The notes under the pieces were generated by a model, which saw nothing but the letters and a program-made list of their open reading frames with translations, ran no database searches and was not told the DNA's origin. The position numbers and the translations under genes were made by a program. A DNA stretch of 64,000 nucleotides from Gammaproteobacteria bacterium (GTDB lineage Bacteria; Pseudomonadota; Gammaproteobacteria; UWMA-0217). Shown piece by piece: positions 35,352-46,839 of this stretch. The first letter of the stretch is position 1; each line of letters starts with the position of its first letter. Location: contig JALSHZ010000063.1 of the NCBI GenBank assembly GCA_026981985.1, forward strand, positions 1 to 64,000. Reading direction: 5' to 3'.

Positions 35352-35568
35352 CAGAGACGGTTTATCGGTTGAGGCTTCTGATCGAAGCAAGTATAGCCTG
35401 ATGAGGCAGGAGAACGCGCAGTTGCCCTTGTTTCGCAGTGCCCGCCGAATACTTGCTGCTTGAGTAATACGGCATATTCTAACTTGATGAGATGATGGCG
35501 CCTGCCAAGTAATAATGCTTCAATGAAAACGATTATTAACGGTGTCTGTGAATAATAGGTTCTTGGTT

Positions 35569-36336
35569 ATGAAACAAATGAACGTCATGATTGTCGGAGC
35601 GGCGTTGCTATTGCCCTTGACGAGTGGATCGATAGTGGCAGCGGGTGAGGATGAAAAGCTCGAATTCCCGCCACTGGTGCCTGATGAGGTGATTACTGGC
35701 GAGCTGCCGGCAAGCGCCGCAGTGGCGACTGACGCTGCGGTGGCGCCGACTGTTGTCGCAACCACGCCAGCGCCTGCGGTCGTAGCGCCGGTGGCGGCGC
35801 CGCAGCCACAGCAGGTGCCAGCGCAACAGAATTATTACCAGGGTTATCAGGGCTACCAGGCATATCCCGGATACCAGAATTATCAAAACTACCAGGGCTA
35901 CTACCCCGGCTATTCATCCTATCCTGGTTATGGGTATCCCTATGGCTATGGGCAACCGGGATATGGCTATGGTTATGGTGCGCCGACCCAAGGGTACTAT
36001 GGTTACCGAAGACCTTCCCGAAAGTCCAGCGGCTGGGGTGATATGCCGTGGATGGGCGGTAGCTGGACGGAAGGGCCGTGGAACAATGGCAAGTTCAGCC
36101 GTGGCGACTGGCTCGGTGGTGGGCCTTCGCGCTGGTTCAAGGGCGGAGACTTTCAGGACGGTTTCGCCGACATGTGGGATGACATGATTAACGCACCAGC
36201 TGAAATGGGAACAATGCCAGGAGGCTGGGAATTTCCAACGGTCAGCACCCCCAATCCGGTCGATGTGGGTGAGGAACTGGGTCGTGCGGCGCCAGAATTC
36301 GTTCAGGAAGTGCCGAACATGATTGACATCAAATAG
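35569..36336 (+). CDS. Exported Gly/Tyr/Pro-rich protein, sulfur globule protein-like
   Basis: Signal peptide; low-complexity NYYQGYQGYQAYPGYQNYQNYQGYYPGYSSYPGYGYPYGYGQPGYGYGYGAPTQGYYGY; Trp/Gly C-term WGDMPWMGGSWTEGPWNNGKFSRGDWLGGGPSRWFKGGDFQDGFADMWDDMINAPAEMGTMPGGWEFP. Confidence 0.65.
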   Translation: MKQMNVMIVGAALLLPLTSGSIVAAGEDEKLEFPPLVPDEVITGELPASAAVATDAAVAPTVVATTPAPAVVAPVAAPQPQQVPAQQNYYQGYQGYQAYPGYQNYQNYQGYYPGYSSYPGYGYPYGYGQPGYGYGYGAPTQGYYGYRRPSRKSSGWGDMPWMGGSWTEGPWNNGKFSRGDWLGGGPSRWFKGGDFQDGFADMWDDMINAPAEMGTMPGGWEFPTVSTPNPVDVGEELGRAAPEFVQEVPNMIDIK

Positions 36337-36616
36337 GGTTTCTCTGTTGTCATCGACCGCGAGCGCGTTTTTCTGGAGCGCTCGCATCTTTCATGGTATA
36401 AAGCGCGCCCTCGCATTGTGCGAGAGCAAATTCACACACATGTCGTCACGATTGGCTGGGTGCCGCACAACCAAAAGCGGTTGTCAGTCGGGGCATGTGG
36501 AGGTTTAACCCTATTGAAACAGACAGGCTCCTGGCTCGGACTCATCACGGGGTAGTGAGATGGTCCGGCGAGAAACCCGGGTTGGGGCGGCGTCCGTTTC
36601 GCATTGGAGAAATGTA

Positions 36617-37399
36617 ATGGCAAGAGTAACCATGCGCCAGATGCTGGAAGCTGGTGTTCACTTCGGACACCAGACGCGCTACTGGTGCCCCAAAATGGCC
36701 CCCTACATCTTTGGGTCCCGTAACAAGATTCACATCATCAACCTCGAAAAGACGTTGCCGATGTTCGAGGATGCACTGAACTATGTTGGCAAGCTGGCAT
36801 CCAAGGGCGGCAATATCCTGATCGTTGGCACCAAGCGTTCGGCGCGTGAAGCGGTACACGCGCAAGCAAAGCGTTGTGGCATGCCTTATGTCGACCAGCG
36901 TTGGCTTGGTGGCATGCTGACCAACTTCAAGACTGTCAAGCAATCCATCAATCGGCTCAAGGAGCTGGAGGCGATGGAGAACGATGGCACTTTCGATCGC
37001 CTGAGCAAAAAGGAAGTGCTGATGCGTCGGCGCGAGCTGGCAAAGCTCGAGAAGACCCTGGGCGGCATCAAGGATATGCGCACCATTCCGGATGCGATGT
37101 TTGTTCTCGATGTGGGTTACGAGCGGATCGCGATTTCCGAGGCCCAGAAGCTGGGTATCCCGATCGTTGCGGTCGTCGACACCAATAACTCTCCCGAAGG
37201 TATCGACTATGTGATCCCTGGCAATGACGATGCCATTCGCGCGATCCAGCTGTATGTCACAGCGATCGCCGATGCCATCATCGAAGGCAAGGCCGCAAGC
37301 GCCAATGCTGCTACTGCCCAGGCGCAACCGGTAGAAGCGGAAGCAGCCGCAGAGGCGGACAAAGCGCCGGCTTCTGACGAAGCAGCCTCAGAGGCCTGA
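36617..37399 (+). CDS. rpsB: 30S ribosomal protein S2
   Basis: [50 protein letters not shown]. Confidence 0.98.
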   Translation: MARVTMRQMLEAGVHFGHQTRYWCPKMAPYIFGSRNKIHIINLEKTLPMFEDALNYVGKLASKGGNILIVGTKRSAREAVHAQAKRCGMPYVDQRWLGGMLTNFKTVKQSINRLKELEAMENDGTFDRLSKKEVLMRRRELAKLEKTLGGIKDMRTIPDAMFVLDVGYERIAISEAQKLGIPIVAVVDTNNSPEGIDYVIPGNDDAIRAIQLYVTAIADAIIEGKAASANAATAQAQPVEAEAAAEADKAPASDEAASEA

Positions 37400-37482
37400 T
37401 CGAAACGATAGGATATGAGGGGCGCGGACTGCGCCTCTCCAATGATGTCTGAATACCTGAATTTAATTGGAGTTTTGTCAAA

Positions 37483-38364
37483 GTGAGCATAACAGCCGCA
37501 ATGGTTAAGGATCTGCGCGAGCGTACTGGCGCGGGTATGATGGAATGCAAAAAGGCGCTGACGGAAGCGGATGGTGATATCGAAAAGGCCATCGAAGCAA
37601 TGCGCAAATCCGGTGCTGCCAAGGCCGTGAAAAAAGCGGGCCGCGTGGCCGCCGAAGGGCAGGTCATCATCAATATTTCCGATGACAAGAAAAATGCCGC
37701 AGTGGTCGAAGTCAACTGCGAAACCGACTTTGTAGGCAAGGATGAGAACTTTATCCGTTTTGCCGAGGAGCTTGGTGCCATTGCCTTGCGTGAAGCTGTA
37801 GAGGATGCAGCGGCACTGTCGGCAACCACCATGGCCAGTGGCCAGACGGTCGAAGAGGCGCGTCAGGAACTGGTCTCCAAGATCGGTGAGAACATCCAGG
37901 TGCGCCGTGTCCAGAAAATGACGGCAAGCGAAGGCGAGTTTGGTTCCTATCGTCATGGTGTGCGCATTGGCGTCGTTGTCGAAGTAGCAGGTGGTGATGA
38001 AGCATTGGCACGGGATATCGCAATGCACATCGCCGCAATCAAGCCTGTCTGCGTCGACGAGTCGGAAGTGCCGGCGGATCTGCTGGAGAAGGAACGCGCG
38101 ATTTTTGCTGCGCAAGCCAAGGAAAGCGGCAAGCCCGACAATATCGTCGAGAAGATGGTAAGCGGGCGGATGAAGAAATATCTCAAGGAAATTACGCTGT
38201 TGGGGCAGCCTTTCGTCAAGAACCCCGATCAGACCATCGAAGCCCTGCTGAAAGACGCTGACGCCAAGGTGTTGCAGTTCACGCGTATGGAAGTGGGCGA
38301 AGGTATCGAGAAAAAGCAGGAAGACTTCGCGGCTGAGGTCATGGCCCAGGTCAAGGGCGGCTGA
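37483..38364 (+). CDS. tsf: Elongation factor Ts
   Basis: [52 protein letters not shown]. Confidence 0.98.
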   Translation: MSITAAMVKDLRERTGAGMMECKKALTEADGDIEKAIEAMRKSGAAKAVKKAGRVAAEGQVIINISDDKKNAAVVEVNCETDFVGKDENFIRFAEELGAIALREAVEDAAALSATTMASGQTVEEARQELVSKIGENIQVRRVQKMTASEGEFGSYRHGVRIGVVVEVAGGDEALARDIAMHIAAIKPVCVDESEVPADLLEKERAIFAAQAKESGKPDNIVEKMVSGRMKKYLKEITLLGQPFVKNPDQTIEALLKDADAKVLQFTRMEVGEGIEKKQEDFAAEVMAQVKGG

Positions 38365-38448
38365 GGCAGTCGTGGGTTGCCCGGGACAGTGATTCTTGCA
38401 GGAATGCAACCAGAACCCGTTCTGGTTGTCCAACTGGGCGGGTAATGG

Positions 38449-38475
38449 AAAGGGACATGAGAGTGTCCCTTTTTT
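38449..38475 (+). terminator. Rho-independent terminator after tsf
   Basis: AAAGGGACA-TGAGAG-TGTCCCTTTTTT; another perfect hairpin CAACCAGAAC-CC-GTTCTGGTTG at 38407-38428. Confidence 0.85.
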
Positions 38476-38571
38476 GTGTACAGGCAGCGGGCTAACCGCT
38501 TCGCCATGATGTCCAATATCCGGCAGCCCGGCGGCTGTGCCGGAAATGAATTTCTGAGGAGTACGGAGTCC

Positions 38572-39300
38572 ATGACAGAAACTACAGGCCAACCCTACAA
38601 ACGCATTCTTCTCAAGCTCAGTGGTGAGGCGCTGATGGGCGATTCCGACTACGGTATTGAGCCGGCGATGATCGAACGAGTCGCAAAAGAGGTCGTGGAG
38701 CTTGCCGATATGGGCGTCCAGGTCGCCATGGTCGTTGGTGGCGGCAACATCTTTCGTGGTGCTGGTCTGGCCCAGGGCGGTATGGATCGGGTGACCGGGG
38801 ATCACATGGGGATGTTAGCTACCGTGATCAATGCGCTGGCATTGCAAGATGCGGTGGAGCGCCAGGGTCGCCAGGTGCGGGTCATGTCGGCGCTATCAAT
38901 TCATCAAGTCTGTGAGGACTATATTCGTCGTCGTGCAATTCGGCATTTGGAGAAAGGGCGCGTCGTCGTTTTCGCCGCAGGAACCGGCAACCCATATTTT
39001 ACCACCGACTCAGCCGCCAGCCTGCGCGGTATCGAGATCAAGGCAGATGTGCTGTTGAAGGCGACCAAAGTCGATGGCGTATATAATGCCGATCCAGTGA
39101 AGGTCGCGAATGCGACCCGGTATGATAAGGTCACTTTCGACGAGGCGCTGGAGAAAAAGCTGGGCGTGATGGATGCGACCGCTATCGTCATGTGTCGGGA
39201 CAATGATCTGCCACTGCGGATATTCAATATCTACGATCCGGGCAATCTGGTACGGGTCGTCAAAGGCGAAGACATCGGAACGCTGGTATACAGAGGATAA
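38572..39300 (+). CDS. pyrH: Uridylate kinase
   Basis: [59 protein letters not shown]. Confidence 0.98.
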   Translation: MTETTGQPYKRILLKLSGEALMGDSDYGIEPAMIERVAKEVVELADMGVQVAMVVGGGNIFRGAGLAQGGMDRVTGDHMGMLATVINALALQDAVERQGRQVRVMSALSIHQVCEDYIRRRAIRHLEKGRVVVFAAGTGNPYFTTDSAASLRGIEIKADVLLKATKVDGVYNADPVKVANATRYDKVTFDEALEKKLGVMDATAIVMCRDNDLPLRIFNIYDPGNLVRVVKGEDIGTLVYRG

Positions 39301-39305
39301 CCACG

Positions 39306-39863
39306 ATGATTGATGAAATTCTGAAAGATGCCGAAGCGCGCATGAACAAGAGCATCGCAGCGCTGCAGAACGAACTGGCCAAGATCCGTACCGGGCGGGC
39401 TCACCCCAGCCTGCTGGATCACGTCACGGTCGACTACTACGGTTCGGAAGTCCCCATCAGCCAGGTCGCCAATGTCAATGTCGATGACCCACGCACGCTG
39501 GCGGTCACCCCCTGGGAAAAAGACATGGTCGGTAAGGTGGAAAAGGCGATTATGACTTCCGACCTCGGTCTGAACCCGGTGACGGCGGGAACCGTGATTC
39601 GGGTGCCCATGCCAGCGCTGACGGAAGAGCGTCGCCGCGATCTGGTCAAGGTGGTGCGTCAGGAGCTGGAAGCCGGCAAGGTTGCGGTGCGTAATATTCG
39701 ACGCGATGCCAACAGTGACCTCAAGGAGTTGGAAAAAGAGAAAGAGATTTCCGAGGACGACGAACGGCGGGCCCAGGAGCAGGTACAGAAGCTGACTGAC
39801 AAGGCCATCAAAGAGATGGAAGCGGTATTGGCGGTCAAGGAAAAGGAGCTGATGGAGATCTGA
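39306..39863 (+). CDS. frr: Ribosome recycling factor
   Basis: [57 protein letters not shown]. Confidence 0.98.
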   Translation: MIDEILKDAEARMNKSIAALQNELAKIRTGRAHPSLLDHVTVDYYGSEVPISQVANVNVDDPRTLAVTPWEKDMVGKVEKAIMTSDLGLNPVTAGTVIRVPMPALTEERRRDLVKVVRQELEAGKVAVRNIRRDANSDLKELEKEKEISEDDERRAQEQVQKLTDKAIKEMEAVLAVKEKELMEI

Positions 39864-39892
39864 CGTCAGTCAGGCGCCTTCGGGACAAAACA

Positions 39893-40618
39893 TTGCAAAC
39901 AAGAATCCCCCGGCATGTTGCCATTATCATGGATGGAAACGGCAGATGGGCCAAGGCGCGCCATTTGCCGCGCACGGCTGGCCACAAGAAAGGGGTCGAT
40001 GCCACGCGCAAGGCCGTCGAATATTGCTCGAATGCCGGCGTTGAGGTATTGACCGTATTCGCTTTCAGCAGTGAAAACTGGCGCCGCCCCGAGGGTGAAG
40101 TGTCGACGCTGATGGAGCTGTTCTTCTCCTCGTTACGCCGCGAGGCGAAACGGATGAAGGAGAAGGATATCCGTATGCGAATCATCGGTGATCGTTCCCG
40201 CTTTCCGGAAAAATTGCAGCAGGAGATGGCAGCAACCGAAGCGGTGACGGAACACTGTGGTGGCATGCTGTTCCAGATCGCAGCCAATTATGGTGGCCGT
40301 GCAGATCTGGTCTTCGCGATGCGTCAGCTCGGACAGGAACTGCTCGAGGGCAAGCTGACACTTGATGACATCGATGACGAGGCCATTGCGGCTCACACCT
40401 TCACGGCGGGAATCCCTGATCCTGACCTGTTTATTCGCACCGGGGGAGAACAGCGCATTAGCAACTTTCTACTGTGGCAGATCGCTTACACCGAACTCTA
40501 CTTTACCGATGTTCTCTGGCCCGATTTCGGTGCGCGCTGCCTCGATGAAGCGTTTGCCGATTTCGCCGCCCGGGAGCGTCGTTTTGGCAAAATCAGTGAG
40601 CAGGTGCGCCATGCTTAG
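39893..40618 (+). CDS. uppS: Undecaprenyl diphosphate synthase (TTG start)
   Basis: RIPRHVAIIMDGNGRWAKARHLPRTAGHKKGVDATRKAVEYCSNAGVEVLTVFAFSSENWRRP. Confidence 0.97.
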   Translation: MQTRIPRHVAIIMDGNGRWAKARHLPRTAGHKKGVDATRKAVEYCSNAGVEVLTVFAFSSENWRRPEGEVSTLMELFFSSLRREAKRMKEKDIRMRIIGDRSRFPEKLQQEMAATEAVTEHCGGMLFQIAANYGGRADLVFAMRQLGQELLEGKLTLDDIDDEAIAAHTFTAGIPDPDLFIRTGGEQRISNFLLWQIAYTELYFTDVLWPDFGARCLDEAFADFAARERRFGKISEQVRHA

Positions 40619-41438
40619 GCAACGGCTGGTATCTGGCGTATTGCTCGCGATTGTTCTCGTTAGTATTGTGTTGCTGGCACCGCATTCTGTGTTTGCCGCT
40701 GCCTTTGCCGTGCTGTTTGGCATCGGTGCAGTGGAGTGGGGGCGGCTGACGTCGCTGGACACACCGATGGCTGAGACGGCCTTTTTAGCCGGTTTTGTCG
40801 CCGCGGTGGTGCTGCTCTGGTGGACGCGTGATGGCATGCTGACGCAATGGTGGATCGCCGTGGCGGCGTTGTTCTGGGTCGTGGTGTTTTTTGCACTGCG
40901 CCATTATCGCCAGGCGCTCGACCAAAGCCCCCGCTGGCAGCGTCCCTTGTCGGCGAGTGGTCTGCTGCTGCTGCCCGCGGCGTGGGCGGCGTTTGTCGCC
41001 TTGCACGAGATTCATCCCGGCTGGGTGCTCTATATCATGATGCTCTGTGGCTTGGCGGATTCCTTTGCCTTCCTGTTTGGCAAGATGTTTGGAAAAAACA
41101 AGCTGGCGCCTGAACTCAGCCCCGGCAAGACGATCGAGGGTGCAGCTGGCGGCTTGTTCAGCGTGCTGGTTTTCTCGCTACTGGCGGCGTTTTACTGGCA
41201 AGGATTTTCCGGCCTGCAGACCGTCGCCTTCGTTGCGTTGAGCCTGTTTGTTGGTTTGATCTCGATCGAGGGTGATCTGTTTGAAAGCCTGATCAAACGC
41301 GAGGCCGGAGAGAAAGACAGCGGCAGGATCCTGCCCGGTCATGGTGGTATTCTGGATCGCTTCGACAGCCATATCGCTGCGTCTCCGGTATTCTATCTCG
41401 GCCTCAACGGCGTGCTGGCCTGGACACAGAGATCCTGA
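40611..41438 (+). CDS. cdsA: Phosphatidate cytidylyltransferase
   Basis: TM-rich; [66 protein letters not shown] signature. Confidence 0.96.
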   Translation: MLRQRLVSGVLLAIVLVSIVLLAPHSVFAAAFAVLFGIGAVEWGRLTSLDTPMAETAFLAGFVAAVVLLWWTRDGMLTQWWIAVAALFWVVVFFALRHYRQALDQSPRWQRPLSASGLLLLPAAWAAFVALHEIHPGWVLYIMMLCGLADSFAFLFGKMFGKNKLAPELSPGKTIEGAAGGLFSVLVFSLLAAFYWQGFSGLQTVAFVALSLFVGLISIEGDLFESLIKREAGEKDSGRILPGHGGILDRFDSHIAASPVFYLGLNGVLAWTQRS

Positions 41439-41440
41439 CC

Positions 41441-42625
41441 ATGTCTCAGGGTATTACCATATTGGGTTCGACAGGAACGATCGGTGTCAACACGCTGGAT
41501 GTGATCGAGCGTAACCCCGACCGTTTTCATGTGGTGGCGTTGACCGCCAACAACAACGTTGCATTGCTGCTGGAACAGACGATGCGCTGGCAGCCGCGTT
41601 GGGTTGCGCTGGCCGATGAAGAGAAGGCCGAGACGTTTAGCCGAGAGGTTCAGGCGCGCGGACTCGACGTCGAGGTGCTTGGCGGACAAGAGGGGCTCTG
41701 TGAGGTGTGTCGGCTGGAAGAGGCTGATCAGGTGATGGCCGGCATCGTTGGCGCCGCTGGTCTGCCGCCGACGCTCGCAGCAGCCGAGGCAGGCAAGCGC
41801 GTTTTGCTCGCCAACAAAGAAGCACTGGTGATGTCCGGGGCGTTGTTCATGGATACCGTGCGCCGCCACGGGGCGGAGCTGCTGCCAATCGATAGCGAGC
41901 ACAACGCGGTATTTCAATGTCTGCCTGCCGACGGTTCGCAAGGGCTGCAGCAAAAGGGTGTGACCCGTATTTTGCTGACCGCTTCCGGTGGGCCGTTTCG
42001 CCAAGCATCACCCAGCGAGCTTGCTCGGGTCACGCCCAAGCAAGCCTGTGCGCATCCCAACTGGGTGATGGGGCGTAAGATTTCGGTTGATTCGGCGACC
42101 ATGATGAACAAGGGGCTGGAGATCATCGAGGCCTGTTGGCTGTTCGATACCAGTGTTGACAATATCGATGTGGTCATCCATCCGCAAAGCATCGTGCATT
42201 CGATGGTTGCCTATAGCGATGGTTCGGTACTGGCGCAAATGGGCAATCCCGACATGCGCACACCGATTGCGCATGCCATGGCTTGGCCGGAGCGTATCGG
42301 CTCGGGAGTCGAGCCGCTGGATCTTTACGCGGTCGCGAGGCTGGATTTCGAAATGCCAGATGTCGATCGGTTCCCGGCCCTGCGTCTGGCACGTGAGGCC
42401 TGTGCAGCGGCTGGTACAGCGACGACCGTACTCAATGCAGCCAATGAAGTGGCTGTCGAAGCCTTTCTCGATGGTCGCCTGCCGTTTACCGGTATCCCGG
42501 CGGTCATCGAGGACAGTCTCGAGAACATTCCAGTCGAGGAGGCCAGTAGCCTCGATGTCATTTACAACATCGATGCATTGACCCGTAAGCATGCCAGCGC
42601 CTTTGTCGCTGCGGGGGGAGTCTGA
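41441..42625 (+). CDS. dxr: 1-deoxy-D-xylulose 5-phosphate reductoisomerase
   Basis: [54 protein letters not shown]. Confidence 0.98.
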   Translation: MSQGITILGSTGTIGVNTLDVIERNPDRFHVVALTANNNVALLLEQTMRWQPRWVALADEEKAETFSREVQARGLDVEVLGGQEGLCEVCRLEEADQVMAGIVGAAGLPPTLAAAEAGKRVLLANKEALVMSGALFMDTVRRHGAELLPIDSEHNAVFQCLPADGSQGLQQKGVTRILLTASGGPFRQASPSELARVTPKQACAHPNWVMGRKISVDSATMMNKGLEIIEACWLFDTSVDNIDVVIHPQSIVHSMVAYSDGSVLAQMGNPDMRTPIAHAMAWPERIGSGVEPLDLYAVARLDFEMPDVDRFPALRLAREACAAAGTATTVLNAANEVAVEAFLDGRLPFTGIPAVIEDSLENIPVEEASSLDVIYNIDALTRKHASAFVAAGGV

Positions 42626-42626
42626 T

Positions 42627-43988
42627 ATGGGGTTTCTGACCAGTTTGATCGCATTTATCGTCGCCATCGGCATCCTGGTGGCGATACACGAGTTCGGCCA
42701 CTACTGGGTGGCAAGGAAGATGGGCGTCAAGGTGCTGCGCTTCTCGGTCGGTTTCGGCGCGCCGCTGTGGCGCAAGGTCGCTGGTGCCGATCAGACGGAA
42801 TACGTTATCGGCGCTATTCCCCTGGGCGGTTACGTCAAGATGCTCGATGAACGAGAGGGGGAGGTGCCAGAGGCCGAGCGGGATCGCGCCTTCAATCGCC
42901 AGAGCGTCGGCAAGCGCATCGCCATCGTTGCCGCTGGGCCGGTGTTCAACTTTCTGTTTGCAATTGCTGCCTACATGCTGATGTTCATGGTTGGCGTCAC
43001 TGGGCTCAAACCGGAGATCGGCGAAGTGCTGCCCGAATCGCCAGCCGCCCATGCGGGTATCGAAACCGGTTGGACTATTGCTGCGGTAGATGGCAAGCAA
43101 ACGCCCACCTGGGAAAATGCCGCGCTGGCGATCATCAACAAGGCAATGGACAAGGGGGTGGTTACGCTGACGCTGGTCGATGACGATGGCGCTACCCTGT
43201 CACGTACGCTGGATCTTGCTGACAGCAGAGAGTTGTTTGCCGATGGTGAAATTCTGGAGAACATCGGCATTCGCCCTTGGAGACCGCAGGTGCCCGCAGT
43301 GTTGGGCCGTCTGGTCGAGGGTGGGCCGGGTGCCAGCGCCGGGTTGCAGGCGGGAGACCGGGTGATCGGCATTGCTGGTAAGCCTGTGGCGGTCTGGCAA
43401 GACCTGGTGGCGGCGGTGCGGTCCCGTCCGGGTGAAAGGGTCGAATTTGAGGTGGAGCGCGACGGTTCGCGGCTGGCGTTTGCGGTGCAACTGGAAGCGG
43501 TCGACGAGGGCAAGCTCAGTATCGGGCGGGTCGGCGCCATCCCTCAGGTCGACGAAAAGCTGCTGGCCGCACATCGCGTCGAGGTACGTTACAACCCGTT
43601 GACTGCGTTCATTCAGGGCGTGAAGCGAACCTGGGACATGTCGATTCTCACATTGCGTTTTATGGGCAAGATGCTGACTGGGCAGGCTTCGCTGGATAAC
43701 GTCAGCGGGCCGATTACCATCGCCCAGTACGCAGGGGTGTCCGCACTCATTGGCGTCTCGGCATTTCTTGGCTTTCTCGGCATTGTCAGCGTCAGCCTCG
43801 GTGTGCTCAATCTGCTGCCGATACCGGTGCTCGATGGTGGCCATTTGCTGTTCTATTTGATCGAGGCAGTGAAAGGCTCACCGCTTTCCGAGACTGCTGA
43901 GGCGATTGGTCAGCGCATCGGTCTGGGCTTGCTGGCGATGCTGATGGGGCTCGCATTTTTCAATGATTTCAATAGGTTGTTTGGTTAA
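42627..43988 (+). CDS. rseP: RseP/M50 site-2 protease, PDZ domains
   Basis: GILVAIHEFGHYWVARKMGVKVLRFSVGFG (HExxH), PDZ repeats, LNLLPIPVLDGGHLLFYLIEAVKG. Confidence 0.97.
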   Translation: MGFLTSLIAFIVAIGILVAIHEFGHYWVARKMGVKVLRFSVGFGAPLWRKVAGADQTEYVIGAIPLGGYVKMLDEREGEVPEAERDRAFNRQSVGKRIAIVAAGPVFNFLFAIAAYMLMFMVGVTGLKPEIGEVLPESPAAHAGIETGWTIAAVDGKQTPTWENAALAIINKAMDKGVVTLTLVDDDGATLSRTLDLADSRELFADGEILENIGIRPWRPQVPAVLGRLVEGGPGASAGLQAGDRVIGIAGKPVAVWQDLVAAVRSRPGERVEFEVERDGSRLAFAVQLEAVDEGKLSIGRVGAIPQVDEKLLAAHRVEVRYNPLTAFIQGVKRTWDMSILTLRFMGKMLTGQASLDNVSGPITIAQYAGVSALIGVSAFLGFLGIVSVSLGVLNLLPIPVLDGGHLLFYLIEAVKGSPLSETAEAIGQRIGLGLLAMLMGLAFFNDFNRLFG

Positions 43989-46276
43989 TGTCGATACGTC
44001 TCACGGCTTTGTTGCTGTTGCTGGTGGTTAGCTGCGGCAGTTTGTATGCGGCAGATGCGCGCAAGGTAGAGGATATCCGTATCGTCGGCCTGGAGCGGGT
44101 ATCGAAAGGTGCAGTATTCGCCCATTTACCAGTCGATGTCGGTGATCGGGTAAAGCCCGGTATCGAAACATCGCGGATCATCAAATCCCTCTACAAGAGC
44201 GGTTTCTTCGACGACATCAAGCTTGGCTTCGATGGCAATACCCTGGTGATCAAGGTGCGCGAGCGCCCCGCCATTGCCAATATCACGATCGAAGGCAACA
44301 AGAGCATCGATACCGAGACGCTGCAAGAGGCACTGCGCAAGGCGGGGATCGACAAAGGGCGTGTCTTCAATCGTTCTGTTCTCGACAGTATAGAGCGTGA
44401 GCTGCGTGAGCAGTATCTGGCGCAGGGTAAATACAACGTCAAGATCGCGTCAAAGGAGAAGCCGCTGGACGGCAACCGTGTCGATCTGGCCATCGACATT
44501 TCCGAAGGCGTCGTGACACGCATCCGGCGAGTCGAAATTCTCGGTAACGAACACTTCAGCGACGAGGAGTTGCTGAAGAACTTCAATTCCGGCGTACCGT
44601 CATGGTGGGCGTTTCTCAGCTCCAAAGACAAGTATGCGAAACAGAAGCTGGAAGCTGACCTGGAGATACTGCGCGCGTTCTACATGGATCGTGGCTATCT
44701 CAACTTCAATATCGATTCGACACAGGTGACATTGACGCCCGACAAGAAAGATCTCTATATCACCATCAACGTCAGTGAGGGAGAGCGCTATACCGTGCGT
44801 GATGTGGAGATCAAGGGCAAGACGGCAGGCAAGGCGAGCGAACTCGCCGATGCGGTCAAGGTGACGGAAGGCGAGACGTTTTCGCGGGCCAAGATTGCTG
44901 ATTCGATTCGCGAGATGAAAGATGACCTTGGCAGCGAGGGATTCGCCTTTGCCGATATCAACGTGCTGCCCCGAATTGATGAAGAGAACAATAGCGTCGA
45001 GCTGGATTTCATCGTTGATCCTGGCAAACGCGTCTATGTACGCAAGATCATGTTTTTTGGCAATTCGAAAACACGGGATGAGGTGTTCCGCCGGGAGATG
45101 CGGCAGCTTGAAGGCAGCTGGTACTCGTCGACGAAGATCAAGCGATCACGCGTACGCATCCAGCGTCTGCCATTTGTCGAAACCGTGAATATCGAACGCA
45201 AGCGTGTGCCGGGCAGGGATGATCTCGTTGATCTGGAGGTGACGGTGACCGAGCGGCTGGCGGGCAGCTTTTCCGCCGGCATGGGCTATTCCCAGGCTGA
45301 GGGCCTGCTCATCAATCTGGCGTTCAGTCAGGAAAATGCTTTTGGCTCCGGCAAGCGGTTGTCGGTCAATTTCAACAATAGCTCATCAAACACTATTTAC
45401 AGCGTTTCCTATACCAATCCCTACTATACGATCGACGGCATTTCGCGCGGCTTCAATGCTTTCTATCGCAAGACCGATGCTGGCAAGCTCGACGTCGTCG
45501 ACTACATTGCCGATCGCTGGGGACTCGGCATGAGTTATGGTATTCCGCTGACAGAATACGATGGCCTGCGTTTGAGCCTCAACTATGAAAATATCGTGAT
45601 CAAGACCAGCGATCGCTCTCCTGCTGAAATCAAGGATTTCGTCGATGTAAACGGCGACAAGTACGATGAATACACGCTCAATGCCACCTTCACCCACGAC
45701 ACAAGGGATCGCACGGTATTTGCGTCAGACGGAAATCTTCAGCGCCTGCGCCTGGAAGTGGCCGCGCCAGGATCCGACCTCGACTACTACAAACTCAGCT
45801 ATCGCAATGTGTTGCTGTTCCCGTTCGGCGAGCGCTTCACACTTCAGGGGATGATGGATCTGGCCTATGGTGACAGCTACAACGAAACCACCGACCTGCC
45901 ATTTTTCGAGAAGTATTATGCGGGCGGAATACGTTCTGTGCGCGGTTATCGCGCCAACAGCCTTGGCCCGCGTTCGGTTTCGACAGACGACCCGTTCGGT
46001 GGCAATTTCAGAACGTTGGCGAGTCTGGAGTTCTTTTTCCCCGCGCCCTTCGCCAAGGACAATCGATCGGTACGGATGGGGGCATTTGTCGATGCCGGCA
46101 ATGTGTTCACCGACTATGATGATTTCGATGAGAATGAGCTGAGACTGTCGGCAGGTATGTCGTTTGAATGGCTGTCACCGGTCGGGCCGCTGGTGTTCAG
46201 TCTGGCTGATGCGCTGAACGATGAGGATGGGGATTCTACACAGCAGTTTCAGTTCAGTATTGGGGCATCTTTTTGA
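43988..46276 (+). CDS. bamA: Outer membrane protein assembly factor BamA
   Basis: 762 aa; POTRA repeats (VEDIRIVGLERVSKGAVFAHLPVDVGD..), beta-barrel, YYAGGIRSVRGYRANSLGPR. Confidence 0.97.
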   Translation: MSIRLTALLLLLVVSCGSLYAADARKVEDIRIVGLERVSKGAVFAHLPVDVGDRVKPGIETSRIIKSLYKSGFFDDIKLGFDGNTLVIKVRERPAIANITIEGNKSIDTETLQEALRKAGIDKGRVFNRSVLDSIERELREQYLAQGKYNVKIASKEKPLDGNRVDLAIDISEGVVTRIRRVEILGNEHFSDEELLKNFNSGVPSWWAFLSSKDKYAKQKLEADLEILRAFYMDRGYLNFNIDSTQVTLTPDKKDLYITINVSEGERYTVRDVEIKGKTAGKASELADAVKVTEGETFSRAKIADSIREMKDDLGSEGFAFADINVLPRIDEENNSVELDFIVDPGKRVYVRKIMFFGNSKTRDEVFRREMRQLEGSWYSSTKIKRSRVRIQRLPFVETVNIERKRVPGRDDLVDLEVTVTERLAGSFSAGMGYSQAEGLLINLAFSQENAFGSGKRLSVNFNNSSSNTIYSVSYTNPYYTIDGISRGFNAFYRKTDAGKLDVVDYIADRWGLGMSYGIPLTEYDGLRLSLNYENIVIKTSDRSPAEIKDFVDVNGDKYDEYTLNATFTHDTRDRTVFASDGNLQRLRLEVAAPGSDLDYYKLSYRNVLLFPFGERFTLQGMMDLAYGDSYNETTDLPFFEKYYAGGIRSVRGYRANSLGPRSVSTDDPFGGNFRTLASLEFFFPAPFAKDNRSVRMGAFVDAGNVFTDYDDFDENELRLSAGMSFEWLSPVGPLVFSLADALNDEDGDSTQQFQFSIGASF

Positions 46277-46318
46277 CAGTTGCTATTACTGTCAGTTGAA
46301 ATTCAGGAGAAGTTGATA

Positions 46319-46834
46319 ATGAAAACCAAGCTGTTTGCGTCGCTGCTATTGGCAGTGATCATGTCTGTGGCTGCCAGCGTGGCACAAGCTGAAACAAAGA
46401 TCGGCGCGGTCAGCATGGCGCGCTTGATGGAATCGGCACCTCAGGTCAAGCGTGCCAGTGAAAAGATCAAGGCCGAATTCGCCGAGCGCGAAAAGCAGCT
46501 GATCGAAGAGCAGGAGGAGATCAAGAAGCTGCAAGAAAATTATCGACGGGATCGTGAAGTGATGTCGGCGACCGAGCGGGAAAAGGCAGAAAACACCTTG
46601 CGCGAACGGGTGCGGGAATTCAAGCGCAAGTCCGATGCGTTTGCTGCTGATTTCAGTGAGGCGCGCAATCAGGCGTTGGGTGGTTTGCAGAGCGATATCT
46701 ACAAGGCTATTGTCGATATCGCTGAAGCTGAACACTATGATTTGATTGTCAGCGAAAGCGTGCTTTACGTGAGTAAGCGCATCGATATTACCGACAAGGT
46801 GATTGCCCGCCTGCAAAAGCAAACGGCCAAGTAA
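46319..46834 (+). CDS. skp: OmpH/Skp periplasmic chaperone
   Basis: Signal peptide, KIGAVSMARLMESAPQVKRASEKIKAEFAEREKQLIEEQEEIKKLQENY; after bamA. Confidence 0.93.
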   Translation: MKTKLFASLLLAVIMSVAASVAQAETKIGAVSMARLMESAPQVKRASEKIKAEFAEREKQLIEEQEEIKKLQENYRRDREVMSATEREKAENTLRERVREFKRKSDAFAADFSEARNQALGGLQSDIYKAIVDIAEAEHYDLIVSESVLYVSKRIDITDKVIARLQKQTAK

Positions 46835-46839
46835 CGCGC

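Noticed and set aside
36340-36616. rpsB leader as a novel regulatory RNA
   Set aside because: The S2 leader is a known autoregulated region in gammaproteobacteria; nothing clearly beyond that could be supported by eye.
37207-38805. 532-aa minus-strand ORF antisense to rpsB/tsf/pyrH
   Set aside because: Shadow ORF opposite highly conserved plus-strand genes; the translation is low-information (His/Cys/Phe-rich) with no recognisable domain.
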